From Hypericum androsaemum (taxonomy: Eukaryota; Streptophyta; Magnoliopsida; Malpighiales; Hypericaceae), in the NCBI GenBank assembly GCA_963995505.1, contig OZ023181.1, positions 24,486,366 through 24,550,365 of the forward strand: a stretch of 64,000 nt of DNA, given 5' to 3'. The translations under genes were made by a program, and so were the position numbers. The notes under the pieces were generated by a model. The model did no database searches and was not told where the DNA came from. It saw only the letters and a list, made by a program, of their open reading frames with translations. This document shows positions 13,612 to 25,744 of this stretch, piece by piece (the stretch's first letter is position 1; every line of letters begins with the position of its first letter).

Positions 13612-13812
13612 AAGGCAAAAACACAAGGTCACATCAATTTTCAAAAGCTAAAACACAAAGTTACATCAATTTCGAAGGCAAAAACACAATATCACGTCAA
13701 TTTTCAAAAGCTAAAACACAAGTTACATCAATTTCGAAGGCAAAAACACAAAGGAACATCAATTTCAAAGGCAAAAACACAAGTGCGCATCAATTTCATA
13801 AGCAAAAATGCA
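13612..13812. repeat. Minisatellite, about 31-bp unit (62-bp higher-order period)
   Basis: A unit of the form GGCAAAAACACAA-n-ACATCAATTTC recurs about six times with small length changes; alternate units read AAAGCTAAAACACAA. The open frame 13444-13881 is largely made of this repeat (KTQGHINFQKLKHK-like peptides) and has no recognised domain, so I do not call it a gene. Confidence 0.8.
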
Positions 13813-14975
13813 ACTTCACAAGCACAACCAGCTCCAAAAAGGACAGCAAATGCAAACCGACACACTCCTTACATTCGATGAAACACAAACCCAGTCCAAC
13901 CAAGTCATAAGTTCAAAAAAGTAGACCGACCAATCACAACGACTACTGGGCTTCTGAAACCTTCATCGTTGCTCTTGAACTGAGTACATACCCTCACCTC
14001 CAACCATGATGACAACTATGTTAAGGTTGCCTGACTTCGGAGAAGGAGCAGCGGCCGCCGACAATTTTTGGAGATAAGCTAATCGAGGACGTCACGTCAA
14101 ATAGCAAACTTTTAGCTAACAATGAGGGCTTCAAGTTGTGGTAGCCGTCGCGAGACATTCTTCGTGTGCCCCGTCGTTGATTAGTAAGATTCCCAACCGA
14201 TCTACTGGTCGCCACTGCCATTCGCCATTTCCAAAGACGAGCTCCCGATGTTTCCGGGGCGGTGAACGGAGCCAACGAGCTGCATTTATGTTCACCCGGT
14301 CTGTTGCTTATGGCTCAGTCTCAAGCCATCAGATGTGCAAGCGTGCGGTCCCCTCGAAATCAACGATCCAGACTTGAGGGTAGCATGTACTATCGAGCTC
14401 TTTGTTATCAGCACTCAATCCAACTCCACGTAATTTCATATCTAACTCATAATCTGAAAGTTAATGAGATTATTCCACTTGTAACTATACCCAACAATAA
14501 ATGGGATATTCAATTGAAGCTCTACCCAAAATTTTGGAATCCACGATGAAAAAGGAAGTGTACATTACGGAGCACATTTAATGAGCACAATTTCAAGTAT
14601 TTGGTTCGGATGTCGACGAATCTTATATCGTTTTTTTTTCAATTCTAACTCTTTGTAAAAATAGAAGAACCTTGTTTGGTTAAGCAACAAAGTCCAAAGT
14701 CGCATAAAACTTTAGAGTTTAGATCAACACGTCCAAAATTTAAATTCAAAAAAAAGAGAGCACAACTTCGGAAAACTATTTTTAATGATCAGATCTTGGA
14801 AAATCAATCTTTGACCGTCCTCCGCGCGCTCTCTCTCTCTCTCTTAATCTAACAAACCCAAATATTAAAAATCTTTAAAGAATTTAATAACTTTATAGAT
14901 CTTTGTCATAATTAAAAGATTCTCCCGTTAATGACTAGATTTGTACGGATCTAGAAAGAAAAACTAATAGAATCA
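13813..14975. other. Intergenic DNA upstream of the Mutator-like element
   Basis: Short open frames on both strands (14021-14549) show no domain. A CT-rich run at about 14828-14845 would have been part of the original PSS1 upstream region before the transposon arrived. Nothing else is supported. Confidence 0.45.
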
Positions 14976-14984
14976 TTAAAAAAA

Positions 14985-16306
14985 GGGAAAAGTCCACATT
15001 AGTACTCTGTGGTTTGCATATTTTTCACATATGGGTTTGTGGTTTAAAATTCATCACAAAGGTCCTTGTGGTTTCACGAACTCATTAATTAAAGGCTCGG
15101 ATAGCTCCCCGAACCTAGTCAGCGTCCTTGGCACTTGCAACTTCAGAACGACGCCATTTTTCGGTATGTGTGGCACGCCACGTAGGATTAAATTTTAAAC
15201 TTTCGAAACAATCCCAAATAGTTTACATTTTTCAAAAAGAAATCCTTCCTCTTCACCTCCATCTCCCTCCTCCCTCCTCCCCTTCTCTCTCCTCTTCATC
15301 TCTTCCTCCATCGACTACAATCCAAAGTAAGCTCACAATTTACTCTCTGTTCATCTAAGAGGAAAATCAGCCACAAGAAAGATCAACAAAATAGCCAATA
15401 ATTGTAATTCGTCCCAACGGCAACATTGTACTGATAACTGCTACAATTAAATCCCCAAAAATAGACTAAAACAACTCAAATTAAACTTTCCCAAAAAAGC
15501 ACACCTGTTCCAATTCCTTTCCCAAACCCTAAATTCAACATCATTACAGTGTTCTATTTCAAGAATAGAGGAAGACCCATTTTAGTGTCTGGACAACGAA
15601 CAATGAGTATTAGTAGCAGTGAGTTCAACGTCCTCTCTGTCGTCCCGGTAACTGGTACCGTCTCGATCGCCGGAAGCTCCTGGAGTTTACGACCTTGAGC
15701 TCCAACACCAAAACTCCCCATCCCCGGCCCCACCGACGAGGAGGCCCATCCCGAAAGCGACACCAGCGGCGGCGGGGTATTGCAGCTTCGACCTATTCTT
15801 CTGATTATCACTGGCGGCGGCGGCGGCAGCGGCGAACCTGGACCTCGTCTTAGTCGAGAAGTGAGATGCACTTCTCCTCACACTATTCCTAATGTCCCAC
15901 CCAGGCCGTGGTTGGAGAGGAGGGGCTGGGTCGGGGTTCTACGGTGGGCGGCTAGGGTATTTCGGGTGGTGGCTTAGAGATGAGGGGCTGGGTCGAGGTA
16001 AATGAAAGAAGGGGGAGGGGGTTATTGGAAAAATCTAAACGAACTTGGGATTGTTTAAATTTTTTTTGGCTTACCACGTGAGCAATTTTGAGTCATGATT
16101 TGATCTTATATGGCGTGCCACGTTGGATTAAAAATGGGGTCGTTCCGAGATGGCAAGTCCCAAGGACGCTGACTAGGTTCGGAGAGCTATCCGAGCCTTT
16201 AATTGACGAGCCCGTGAAACCACGGGGACCTTTGTGATGAATTTTAAACTACAAACCCATATATGACAAACACGCAAACCACAAGGTACTAATGTGGACT
16301 TTTCCC
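14985..16306. mobile_element. Non-autonomous Mutator-like element, 1322 bp, 9-bp TSD
   Basis: Terminal inverted repeats start GGGAAAAGTCCACATTAGTA and end with the reverse complement; strong similarity runs for about 150 bp and weaker similarity for about 240 bp. The 9-bp TTAAAAAAA flanks both ends (14976-14984 and 16307-16315), as expected for the Mutator superfamily. The centre (about 15550-15990) is much more GC-rich than the arms and holds overlapping open frames without stops for 60-105 codons (minus strand 15554-15871 and 15687-15881). This is the usual look of a captured host gene fragment (Pack-MULE), but I could not identify the source. No transposase is present. A relative lies at 44861-46185. 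Confidence 0.88.
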
Positions 16307-16334
16307 TTAAAAAAAAGAAACAGGAAAGGGTCAA

Positions 16335-16344
16335 TATATAAATA
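16335..16344 (+). promoter_or_regulatory. PSS1: Probable PSS1 TATA box
   Basis: TATATAAATA lies 28 bp after the end of the Mutator-like element and upstream of a C/T-rich leader with a TTC microsatellite at about 16434-16458. Transcription would start near 16370. Assignment is by position and consensus only. Confidence 0.55.
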
Positions 16345-16369
16345 CAGAAGTAGAAATCACGATCTCGCT

Positions 16370-17724
16370 GTCACCACCAATACAGAAAACCAAAACGCTC
16401 TTCTCATTACCAAACACGCTCATTTTCCCTCTTCATCTTCTTCTTCTTCTTCTTCTTCTAGTCGTTTATTTTATTTTTCTATAAAGAAAAATAAAATAAA
16501 AGGGCACCGGCGACCCTTTTATCTGGTCGGAGAAGGAGGCGGCGGCGACCGGAGATTGATCACCGATCCAACGGTCCTCGTTCGGCCGCTGTACGTTGGG
16601 TAAAGCTTAAACTTTTTTCTTCTCTCTTCGGTTCTTGAGACTCCAACGTGAGAGAGAGAGAGAGAGATAAAGCAGCAAGCTTTTTTTTTTATAAAATGTT
16701 TTTTTAAAAACTTTATTTTCTCCTTCCTTCCTTTCGGGTTTTCTATAGCAACCCTTTTGAAGCTCTTTTTGCTTTGCATTCGTGGGATTTTGCATCTTTT
16801 TTAATTGAGGTGAATTAATTTACCATCATGTTCACATTAAATTATTGTAAAGTTATAATTATTTGTTATAATTATTTAGTTTTATTTTCTTGTGAGAGAC
16901 AGTGGAAGATGACACTTTGGTCACAACTTTGATATGATGCAATCTTTGAGGGGTTAAAGTTGTTCTTTTTTTTTCTTCCTCCTTTTCTTTATGGTTAGGA
17001 TAAGTTTATTTGACCTTTTGGATGTTAATGGTCAAAAGGGAGATTTAGTTACCTGTTTATGATGATGGATTGGTGTGCATGTGTGACATGTGAGGTGGAG
17101 GAGTAGGGACACTGACTCATAAAGGGTACCAAGTAACTTGTACTTCATTGCATGGTTTTTGTTTCACTTTTATAAGAGTTTTATTGGTGTGTTTACAGCC
17201 TTTTTGGTACTTTGTACTTCATGTTGGTGATATTATAATTGAGTTTAAAAAAAGTTCTGAGAGAGGCAGATGAATTTAATAAAGTTGTGTTTTTTAATAG
17301 GTAAAATTGTTTCTTTTCTTGGGAAAGTTTTGTTTTCTGAGGCCAGTCTTGTGCTGTGAGGATTATGAATATGAGTTTCCTTTGTTAGGGGAATAAACCA
17401 TTTGATATGATTATTTTATGGCTGGAGTTTGAATTGGTATGTAGGCTGTCAATTCATGCGAGATGATGCTCTTCAAATGCTGGCCATTATTTTGTATTGG
17501 GCCATGCCTTTGAAGTGGGATGGATGCTTTATCTACATTTTATAGAATATGAAATATATTCCTTGATCATCTATCATGTCATGTGCTCTCTTTTTTATCT
17601 TGTCATTTGTCACTAGAGCCTCTATAATGTAGCAATTCAAGTTCCATTTTTTGATTTCAAGCAGGATTCCCTTTTGTTGCAGAATTTTCATTAGCTCTCT
17701 ATGTTTATGGTTTGTTGCCTGCAG
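16370..17724 (+). other. PSS1: Inferred PSS1 5' leader exon and first intron
   Basis: A plausible untranslated first exon runs from about 16370 to 16599 and ends at GTACGTTGG followed by GTAAAG. The acceptor TTGCCTGCAG ends at 17724, nine codons before the chosen start. The intron would be 1125 bp. An intron inside the 5' UTR is common in plant housekeeping genes; cDNA would be needed to prove this one. Confidence 0.5.
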
Positions 17725-17755
17725 CAAGAGAGTCATGCACGATGCAGCGGCGAGC

Positions 17756-20700
17756 ATGGAGCCTAATGGAGGTCATAGAAGAGCGAGGAGAAAGGATAGT
17801 CATGAACAAGAGAATGGTGTCATCTATTCGAGTGTTGGGGAGGTAGATCCATGGACTGCCTGGGCATATCAGCCTCGTACAATATCGCTGCTGCTGGTTG
17901 GCGCGTGTTCCTTGATGTGAGTGCCTTTCTTAGTGATATGTCCTCTTTATGTTTGGTTCATATACCGTTGTGATGGAAGATGTTAACTAGAGAGTGAGAA
18001 CTTGTGTGTCTGGTTTATGCCAAATACAAAAATGATTGATCTTTCTTTCTATGTAATATTGTAGTTGGGCAAGTGGAGCCCTCGATCCAGAAAGCAGTAA
18101 ATCTGATGACATGGTGACATCTGTGAAAAGGTTTGTCCATCTTGTTAACATGTTGGCATTTCTTTCATATTAGATTTTTTCTTCATTCTGATTTAAAATG
18201 CCATTTTTATTGTTTGTTGTAGGGGCATATGCGCTATGGTTGCAGTTTTCTTGGCTTATTGTTTGTTACAGGCGCCTTCAACGTGAGTTCCTGGATTACT
18301 TTGCCTCATATTTTTCGTGACAATAATTCTACAGTCTGATTTTAGAATATTCTTAAGAGTTGCCAGCAGCTCCCGATTTTTTCTTTATTTTGGAATTATT
18401 CATTCTTTCTGGCAGTATGCGACCAGTTTGTGACATAGAACTGCAGAATTTTGCACTGTGGACCCTTGGTTTATTCTTTTTATTTTGATTACAGGATCCT
18501 CATAAGGCCACATCCTGCTCTTTGGCGCCTAGTTCATGGAATGGCTGTGATTTATCTTGTTGCTCTCACGTTTTTGCTTTTTCAGGTTAGTTTCCATTTC
18601 CCGCGAAGTTTCCATCTTGTCAGTTCATATGCTCTCATGGTCTTGCATTTCTTCATTGTCCTTGCAGTTTTATGTTACTAGCAGCAGGTGCGTTGTAGTT
18701 TCTGTTAATGGTTTACTTATTCTTGCTGATCAATTAAATCTTTCATCCCCAGAAACGTGATGATGCTCAGCAATTTATGAAATTCCTTCACCAAGACCTT
18801 GGAGTTGGTAATTCCTATGCCATTATTGACAAGCATTATGTACTTCTTGGTGAAATTCTTTGCTGCTACTGTTTTCCGAGCTTTAGAATTGCAAACCTTT
18901 CTTTTTTGTGATGGCTCGAGTGACCAAGCTGGAAAACCTTGTAGCTAACCACCTTAAACCAATTCTCAATTTGCTGATGCAGAACTTCCTGAACGATCGT
19001 ACGGTGCTGATTGTCGCCTTTATACACCTGAGAATCCCTCAAGCAGGTTTAAGAATCTTTATGTATGAATTCTTCTTTCACCACTTGAATATCATGTTTT
19101 TCCTCACTCTAGCTCTATTCTATCTGTTCACGTTTGCAACATTTTGATGCAAGAGTTTTCCGCCTTTTGATTTTTAGGATACACTCTTTGACGAATTTGT
19201 TCTTGCACACATCTTTGGCTGGTGGGGCAAAGCTATATTAATACGTAACCAGCCACTTCTTTGGGTATTATCTATTGGTTTTGAGATGATGGAGGTCAGT
19301 TAACTGCCGCAGGCAGTAAGTTCTACGTTTTTTTCAGTGTTGGAATTTGTTCCCAATACCATTGTACTCTGAACAGTGTGTGCCGGCTTATATGTTTAAT
19401 CTGTGATTTCTGTTTGTGGCTGTTAAACATAGTCCTGTTGTTTCAGCTAACTTTCCGTCACATGCTGCCAAACTTCAACGAGTGCTGGTGGGACAGTATT
19501 GTTCTTGATATACTGATATGCAATTGGTTTGGTGAGATTTGTCAAGAGGCTAACATGTTTATCTGTTGTTCTTTTCTCGTAAAAATTCTTCAATGAAGGT
19601 GCTTTTGCAATATGCAGGTATTTGGGCAGGAATGCACACTGTTAGATACTTCGACGGAAGGACATATGAATGGGTAGGCTTAAGTCAGCAGCCTAATATC
19701 ATGGGGAAGGTAAGTCACAGAAACTTGATTATTTTGTTACGTCTTGGCATTTTATCTGTTGGCTACTGTGAATCACTTTTGGCTTTGTTCTTCCACTGAC
19801 GGTTAAAGATGAATGCCTTCTATAAACAACTTTCGCGGTCCTTCATGTTGGAATCTCCATATCCAACCCTAAACCTTAAGGTAATGGGTTGGTGGATTTT
19901 CAACACTTATAAACAAACCCACCACACTTGCAACGAGCAATGTTGAAGATCCACCTACTCATTTCCTTAAGGTTTTGGGTTGGATATGGAGATTCTAACA
20001 ATTTAGGCCTTATGCTAAGTCACTTAGAAGATTATTGGTCATGGTGGTCAAGCTCATTGCTCTGGAAAGGGAATTCCATATGCCAGAAAATGATAGAACA
20101 TTTCTGAGGGTTTTCCGTATTTAGGGCTCTAGACTTCCAGTAGAGTTTACTATCGATGACTAGTGTGGTGCAAGACTAGTTAAGTGAAAAAGTTATCGAT
20201 CTTTTCTAGACTGAAAAAGCTTTTCTTGTCAAGACTTGAATGAATTGACATTTCTGACTTGTTTAACTTTATGCATCCTAATTTGGCACTGGATGATGGT
20301 AAATGGATTCCTTGCCAGGTTAAGCGGACATTGGGACAATTCACACCTGCACAATGGGACAAGGATGAGTGGCATCCATTACTTGGTCCATGGCGATTCA
20401 TCCAAGTTCTCACACTTTGCATCATTTTCTTGACGGTGGAGCTGAACACGTTTTTCCTGAAATTCTGTCTTTGGGTTCCTCCTCGAAACCCGGTGATCAT
20501 ATATCGGTTGATCTTATGGTGGCTAATTGCCATACCTACCATTCGCGAGTACAATTCCTATCTTCAGGACCGGTATGCTCCCTCACCCTTTTTCACTGCA
20601 TGCATTATGGCACTCGAAGTCCTTATTTCTGATGCGCACTGCTTTTTTTATGTGGTTAACTTAAACTTTTTGATTGCTCCGCTAAAATTCATTGGCCTAT

Positions 20701-21038
20701 TTAGGAAAAAGGTGAAGAAAGTTGGAGCTTTCTGTTGGCTTTCCCTTGCTATTTGCATTATCGAGCTTCTTATTTGCATCAAATTTGGGCATGGTACGCT
20801 CTCTTCTTGTGACCTTCAAGACATTTTGATTCTTTACTTGCAATAACTACGATGTGTCGATTACTTCGGCCGAGACTGATCTCTAACTGACACCATTCAT
20901 ATCTATCCAGGCCTATTTCCTGATTCTATGCCTCTGTGGATAATGATCTTTTGGTCCTCAGTTGGAGCTTCCCTCCTTATATTTCTGGCTGTTTGGTCAT
21001 GGCAATTACACCAAAGTATGCGGAGAAAGAGAAGATGA
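17756..21038 (+). CDS. PSS1: Phosphatidylserine synthase 1 (base-exchange type)
   Basis: A complete 425-residue protein. Exons: 17756-17916, 18065-18130, 18223-18282, 18495-18585, 18753-18807, 18983-19062, 19178-19294, 19447-19531, 19618-19709, 20319-20572, 20705-20793, 20911-21038 (stop TGA). All borders are GT-AG and phases agree; the length equals that of the plant family. Diagnostic stretches are [54 protein letters not shown] and [15 protein letters not shown], with many hydrophobic segments and a basic C-terminus (RRKRR). The family makes phosphatidylserine in the ER/nuclear envelope by exchanging the head group of an existing phospholipid for serine. I chose the Met beginning MEPNGG because it matches the family start; an in-frame ATG at 17735 would add seven residues. 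The ninth coding intron contains a small MITE. Confidence 0.97.
19846..20000. mobile_element. Foldback MITE inside a PSS1 intron
   Basis: The ends are inverted repeats of about 55-60 bp: TGTTGGAATCTCCATATCC at 19846 and its near-perfect complement ending at 20000, continuing inward through AACCC-AAACCTTAAGG and GGTGGATTTTCAAC. It is 155 bp long, non-coding, and lies in the 609-bp intron 19710-20318, away from the splice sites. I could not settle the TSD. Confidence 0.8.
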
Positions 21039-22268
21039 TTCTTTTATCAAGTACACCCATTTATTATCTTCAAAAAAGTACACCCATTTATTTAAACTCT
21101 GTTTGGGTTCTGATGGGTATCATCTTTCTTGTACATACTTATCACTTTACAAGGTTGTATATGCTTATTCCTTTAGGCTAGTAGATCATACGTTACCAGA
21201 TTAGGCGATATATAATAATTCTTTTTTAGGTAGTCAGAAATGGTTTCACTGTGAGCCTAGCAGTTGCTGATGAATTCATGCAGTTATGACACCTGGGCCG
21301 AGCCTTTTTCCTCGATGGAGCATTAGTATTTTTGTTACCAGGGCTATGTTTCCCTCTCGATTTTTCCACTCGAGATGGGAACAAGATCGTTGTAGAAGAA
21401 TGGTTTGAATGGATCTATTCTTCCACTAATAAATGAAACTGCTATCTGCCGTTTTTTCTGCACACAATTAGTCTCATGATGCTGCTCTAGAAGTTGAATA
21501 CTGCAACGAAAGATGGAGAAAGAGGCTCTTATTTCTGAGGTTGGCTTTAGTCCATTTTATGCAAGCACTCTCATCTCTTTTAGAAAGATGCAAATGCAGG
21601 GCAGTTGCTAACAATTATGAAAGGGTCAAAGACCATACCAACAATAATTTTGTTTAGTATGACCACAATGTACAATTAGGGTTCATATTTCTTTGTCATG
21701 ACACCTCTCCCAGGCTCTGCTCCGAAAGTGGTGACTTCTTCGGCAATGACACCGACTAAGGTAAGGTTTATTACTTGGCATCTGCAATGCTACTTTGCCC
21801 CAGAAAATTGAGAATGATTGTCCATGTTTAGTTTGTTACTCGATAAAATAATTGAATAATTGTTTTTACCATCAATAGTCTCTTTCAAGTTCACACAAGT
21901 AGGCATGAAACCACCAATATCTCTTCTGGTCGGTTTCTGACAGAACCTAACATCTATTTCCTTGTCCTCCATTTCCTATGGGGGTTTGTAATTGACAAAT
22001 CTTGATTAGGAGGACAAAGCATTTACAACTATTATTCAACAGAAAGAATCATGTACTTCTCCTCCTTCCCCCGTCGCTTCCCATTTATCTGTCGACACCA
22101 ATGGAAACTTTATTTGGACACTCGTTCCTCTCATTGGGGTGGCTGCAATGTGATGAAAGAATTCAGAGGATTTGACATGATGGACTGGGGATGCTCCATT
22201 GATATGTTCAAATAGGAGACCAGCTTATACTTAAATGCCCCACTTGAATGGAATAGTTTTTTCGACTG
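21039..22268. other. PSS1 3' UTR and short convergent intergenic region
   Basis: AATAAATG at about 21428 is a plausible poly(A) signal for PSS1. The remainder up to the FATB stop codon shows no recognisable gene; part of it must be the FATB 3' UTR, because the two genes converge here. Confidence 0.5.
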
Positions 22269-23979
22269 CTAGGAGGAGAATGGATGCTTTTTCTTCCAGA
22301 TGGTCTTTCCTCTTACAATCTCTTCATTTTGAGCCTCTCCTTTGGCCTGAAGGAGATGTGTATACGTCTTCGGCATCTTGTCCAGGGATCCCAGGAATCC
22401 ATTTCCTTGTATGATCTCTGATGCTAGGGAAAAGCCATTTAGCAGGCTGAGTTCATTGTTCTGTTGCAGGCTACTATGGAGGATGGTCTCCTCTCCGGGC
22501 TCGCAGAAAGCTTGAACTATGTCGGAGCTCACACACTCCCTTCTGTACTCTAGTATTATGCCAGACAGTTGATGAGACTCTAGAACAATGTCAGGAATTG
22601 TCTGTGCAAGGCAAAAGTTCAACAGGTTTATGAGTTATATATACTTGCTTCCTTGCTATAGACTTGATGCTTCATTTATATATATTAGGCCGCCAGTGTT
22701 TTACCTCTAGCATCCACCTTACGTACTTCACATTGTTGACATGGTGGTTCATGTCCAAGTCGCTGCGCTTAGGCTAGAAATCAGACATTAGTATGGTTGT
22801 CAGTAATCTGTTGACCAGTTATATGAATGAAGAGGTTTCTCTGGGTTTAGGTCTAGTTGTTGGTTACCTTCAAGCCAGAGTGCACATATGTTGCATTATC
22901 ATCCAACTTGGAGATTTTCTCAGGGGCTTCTTCTTTGATTGCTTGTTTCTCTGTAAACCATGGTGAGATCTCACCCCTCACTTCTTCTGGCATCTTGGAC
23001 AATCGCCTCGTCTTCTCGTTCATCATCACCCAGGTGCTGTTTCATGCTGAAGTTTTTTAGGTACAGGCAAATGATGCTGATACTAGGAAATGGACATTGA
23101 TGACCAACTGAACCAACCTAGTTGCTCGCGCAAAGACTTGGCCGGTCTTTTGGCTGCGAATGAGCCAATCTCGGCGCATTCCGTTCTTCCCTGATGCTCC
23201 AACCCATGTGTCAATCTCTATGACCTCTCCCCTGCAGGATTTGGCCCTATATATATCGTTAGCTACTTGCAGCTGCACCTGATTAACATTGTTCATTTCC
23301 GAATCTTTCTGTTAGTTGATGATCAATACAGGACTTACCAGATTGGATAGTGATCCACCTGAACGTGCATCCTTGAAACAACCCAGATGAGATTGTTCCT
23401 CACCATTCCATGCGTCGCCCCGAATCCGTTGCTGAGAAGTCCGGACATCCATACATGGTTCAATGCTGTTTCCTGCATACTCATGAACACCTTATAAGAA
23501 CAAAAACTAGTCTGCAAATTTAAGGTCTCTGCTCGAGAAATTCGCGAGCTGCCTTTGCAAGATCGAAGGGAACACAGAAGGATTTTCGCAAGGGGATTAG
23601 TATTCGTCACCTGAAGAAGGTTGAGGATACTCTCAAGTGTAGTAGTTTTATCAGGGCCAACTTCGTAAGACCTGATGACAACAGTCTGCCTGTATCCAAC
23701 GCCTCTCTCGATGATCAGGCCCTGCCGGTGCTGATCAATGTACTGTTTCGTTGTCGGTATGTTCTGGCGAGCCCACTCCTTCGAGAGGTATCCATTCTCG
23801 ACAGTGGAGGCGAGCGATGTTGTAGCAACGCCAGTTGCTTGGCGGAGCGTATCGACCTTCAGCGTCCTATTGGCAGTCCCATTGATCTTGGTCTTGTTCA
23901 TGTTCGGGTCATGGCCGTTGCTGCCTGTATTCGAGGAACACCTGACTAGCAACGCGAATGTGGACGAAAAAACCGCCAT
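22269..23979 (-). CDS. FATB: FatB-type acyl-ACP thioesterase, plastid
   Basis: A complete 395-residue protein in six exons (minus strand, 5' to 3'): 23979-23611, 23472-23339, 23231-23118, 23036-22868, 22773-22705, 22601-22269. The borders are canonical and the phases agree. FatB enzymes release free fatty acids, mainly palmitate-range, from acyl carrier protein in the plastid stroma for export. Family features are RSYEVGPDKTTTLESILNLL, ETALNHVWMSGLLSNGFG, GASGKNGMRRDWLIRSQ and the second hot-dog domain with the active-site D-x-N-x-H motif in SDLDMNHHVNNVKY followed by ILEYRREC. The N-terminus (MAVFSSTFALLVRCSS) fits a plastid transit peptide. NHVWMSG and HYPIWGEV place it in FatB or a FatB-like branch, not FatA. 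Intron 1 is 138 bp and has no in-frame stop. The gene converges with PSS1. Confidence 0.93.
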
Positions 23980-25145
23980 GGCGATTGGACCCTTTACTTT
24001 TCCTGTGTGTTAGGAGAGGAAAAGTTTAGGTGGAAGGGTTTGAGGAGGGCATTTAAGGCGATAAGCTGGCGGTGGAGCCAAGGGGTAAAGGTCAAAACCA
24101 TACTTAAAAGGGACAAATCTGAGTAGCTTTGAAATAGCAGCTATAGTGAACAAATCAAAGAAGAGCCTGGAATCTGCAGTTAGGCCTAAAAAGTTTCTTT
24201 TTGTTGCTTCACAAATTGGTGTTCGGTCTCTTTGTAGTAATCGGACAGTTTGGAGCAAACAAAACTCGCTGTTTTTGGAATTGGCATCTGTCTGTGTATA
24301 GGACAAACTTGTCTAGTTACTTCTTCCAACTTCATTGGTTTAGTATTTTTCTTGGATTCCTGTTACTTTTTTTATAGTGAGGATTCCTGTTTACTTAGGT
24401 GCATAAATTCCCATGATTGAATTGTCTAGTGCCCTATATTGATTGTGGTAGATTTTTTAGCTCAATTTATTAGTACAATACTAAGATTATAAGATAGCAG
24501 TTTTGAGAACCCTCGAATTCTAGCTTTGAGAATGCCAACATTTGTGGTCTTGTTATGCTCGAACTTTAATTATTCGGTACAAGCTAATTTCAACGAGAAA
24601 AACATAAACTAATGTTTACGGCCTTTTAAACATAATGAGGCCGATGGAGAATGTGGGTCCTTTAATTTCCTTTTAAATCTTTCTCCGGGGAGTTTGGTTG
24701 GCAATATTCTGTGCCTCAACAATAATCCTTGGCTTTGTCCTTGCTTGGGATTTTTGTAGGAGCTTAGTCTGCTATGTACTTGGCTTGCATTCATATGGAC
24801 AGGAAAATGGTCTAGTTTTTTTTTTGTGAAAAGGAAAATGGTCTAGTGGTGGTAGAATGGAAAGTTCCAAAAAGCTTGAAGCTTTCTTTAATCCTATGCG
24901 GCTTTAGCAGGAAAAAAAAAGACGAATAGTGATTAAGACAACCAAAATAACCTGCAATTTGCCTTATAGGTTATGTCGTCCTGAGACACTGACATCAACC
25001 GGAAGTTTACTCTTTGCAAAGAAACCATATTTGCAACATGGAAATAAACCAGGTGCCTTAGGAGTTTGCCCGAGTTATGCTTAATGGGAATATTTTACTC
25101 CATCTGAGACGCGAGGTACTTGTATCGTAGACACATTCATTATCT
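23980..25145. other. FATB upstream region and intergenic DNA
   Basis: Holds the presumed FATB promoter and 5' UTR. I could not choose a TATA box with confidence. No other gene or repeat was recognised. Confidence 0.4.
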
Positions 25146-25477
25146 AGTTTTGTTAAGCTGAATATTGATGGAGCCTCAGCAACAATCCAAGGATATCAGG
25201 TGCTGGAGGAATTATTCGAGATGCAGGAGGTCGTTGGCTTTGGAGCTTTGCCAAGGGTATCTGATGTAGCAGCTCCCTAGTTGCTGAGCTTTGAGATTTT
25301 GTACTGGGACTTGAGTTTGAAGTCGATTCCTCCCTAGCTCTCTTCTATGTCGGTCGCGATGTTGGACGGGAACATTCCCGGCCTACCTGATAAGTCGAGC
25401 ACGACCGCTAGTTGGTCGAGACTGGAAGACACATATACAACACACCTTTAGAGAGGGGAATTGGGTGGCGGATTTCC
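25146..25477 (+). mobile_element. Old LINE RNase H-domain relic, split by a younger LINE
   Basis: In plus-strand frames this reads as a decayed LINE RNase H domain: FVKLNIDGA (with the catalytic Asp), then after a frameshift GAGGIIRDAGGRWLWSFAKG, stops, and REGNWVADF at the end. The sentence resumes after the 6.6-kb LINE: at 32093 the duplicated target GCGGATTTCC continues TCTCTAAGCAT, reading ADFLSKH. The relic is therefore older than the LINE that interrupts it. Confidence 0.8.
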
Positions 25478-25744
25478 TTTTTTTTTTTTGAGGGGTGAAG
25501 AAAGCTTCATTAAAACAATAATGCATCGGTTACAGACAAAAAAGCATACATCAATCACAAAAGAGAACGAGCGAAGCCCTAAAACTCCAGCCGCACAATA
25601 GCACGAAAAGAGCACTACCCACCTAGTCCCACCACCCTCCACCTGGCCCTAACGAAACTATCCTACCTACCCGCCTTAGAGTTCCACGTACAATAGCACG
25701 AGAACACTACCCCCTTAAAACTGACCCTCAACACATGACACCCC

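Noticed and set aside
15554..15881. Open frames on the minus strand as a small host gene
   Set aside because: They lie entirely inside a Mutator-like element, overlap each other in two frames and match no family I recognise; treated as transposon cargo.
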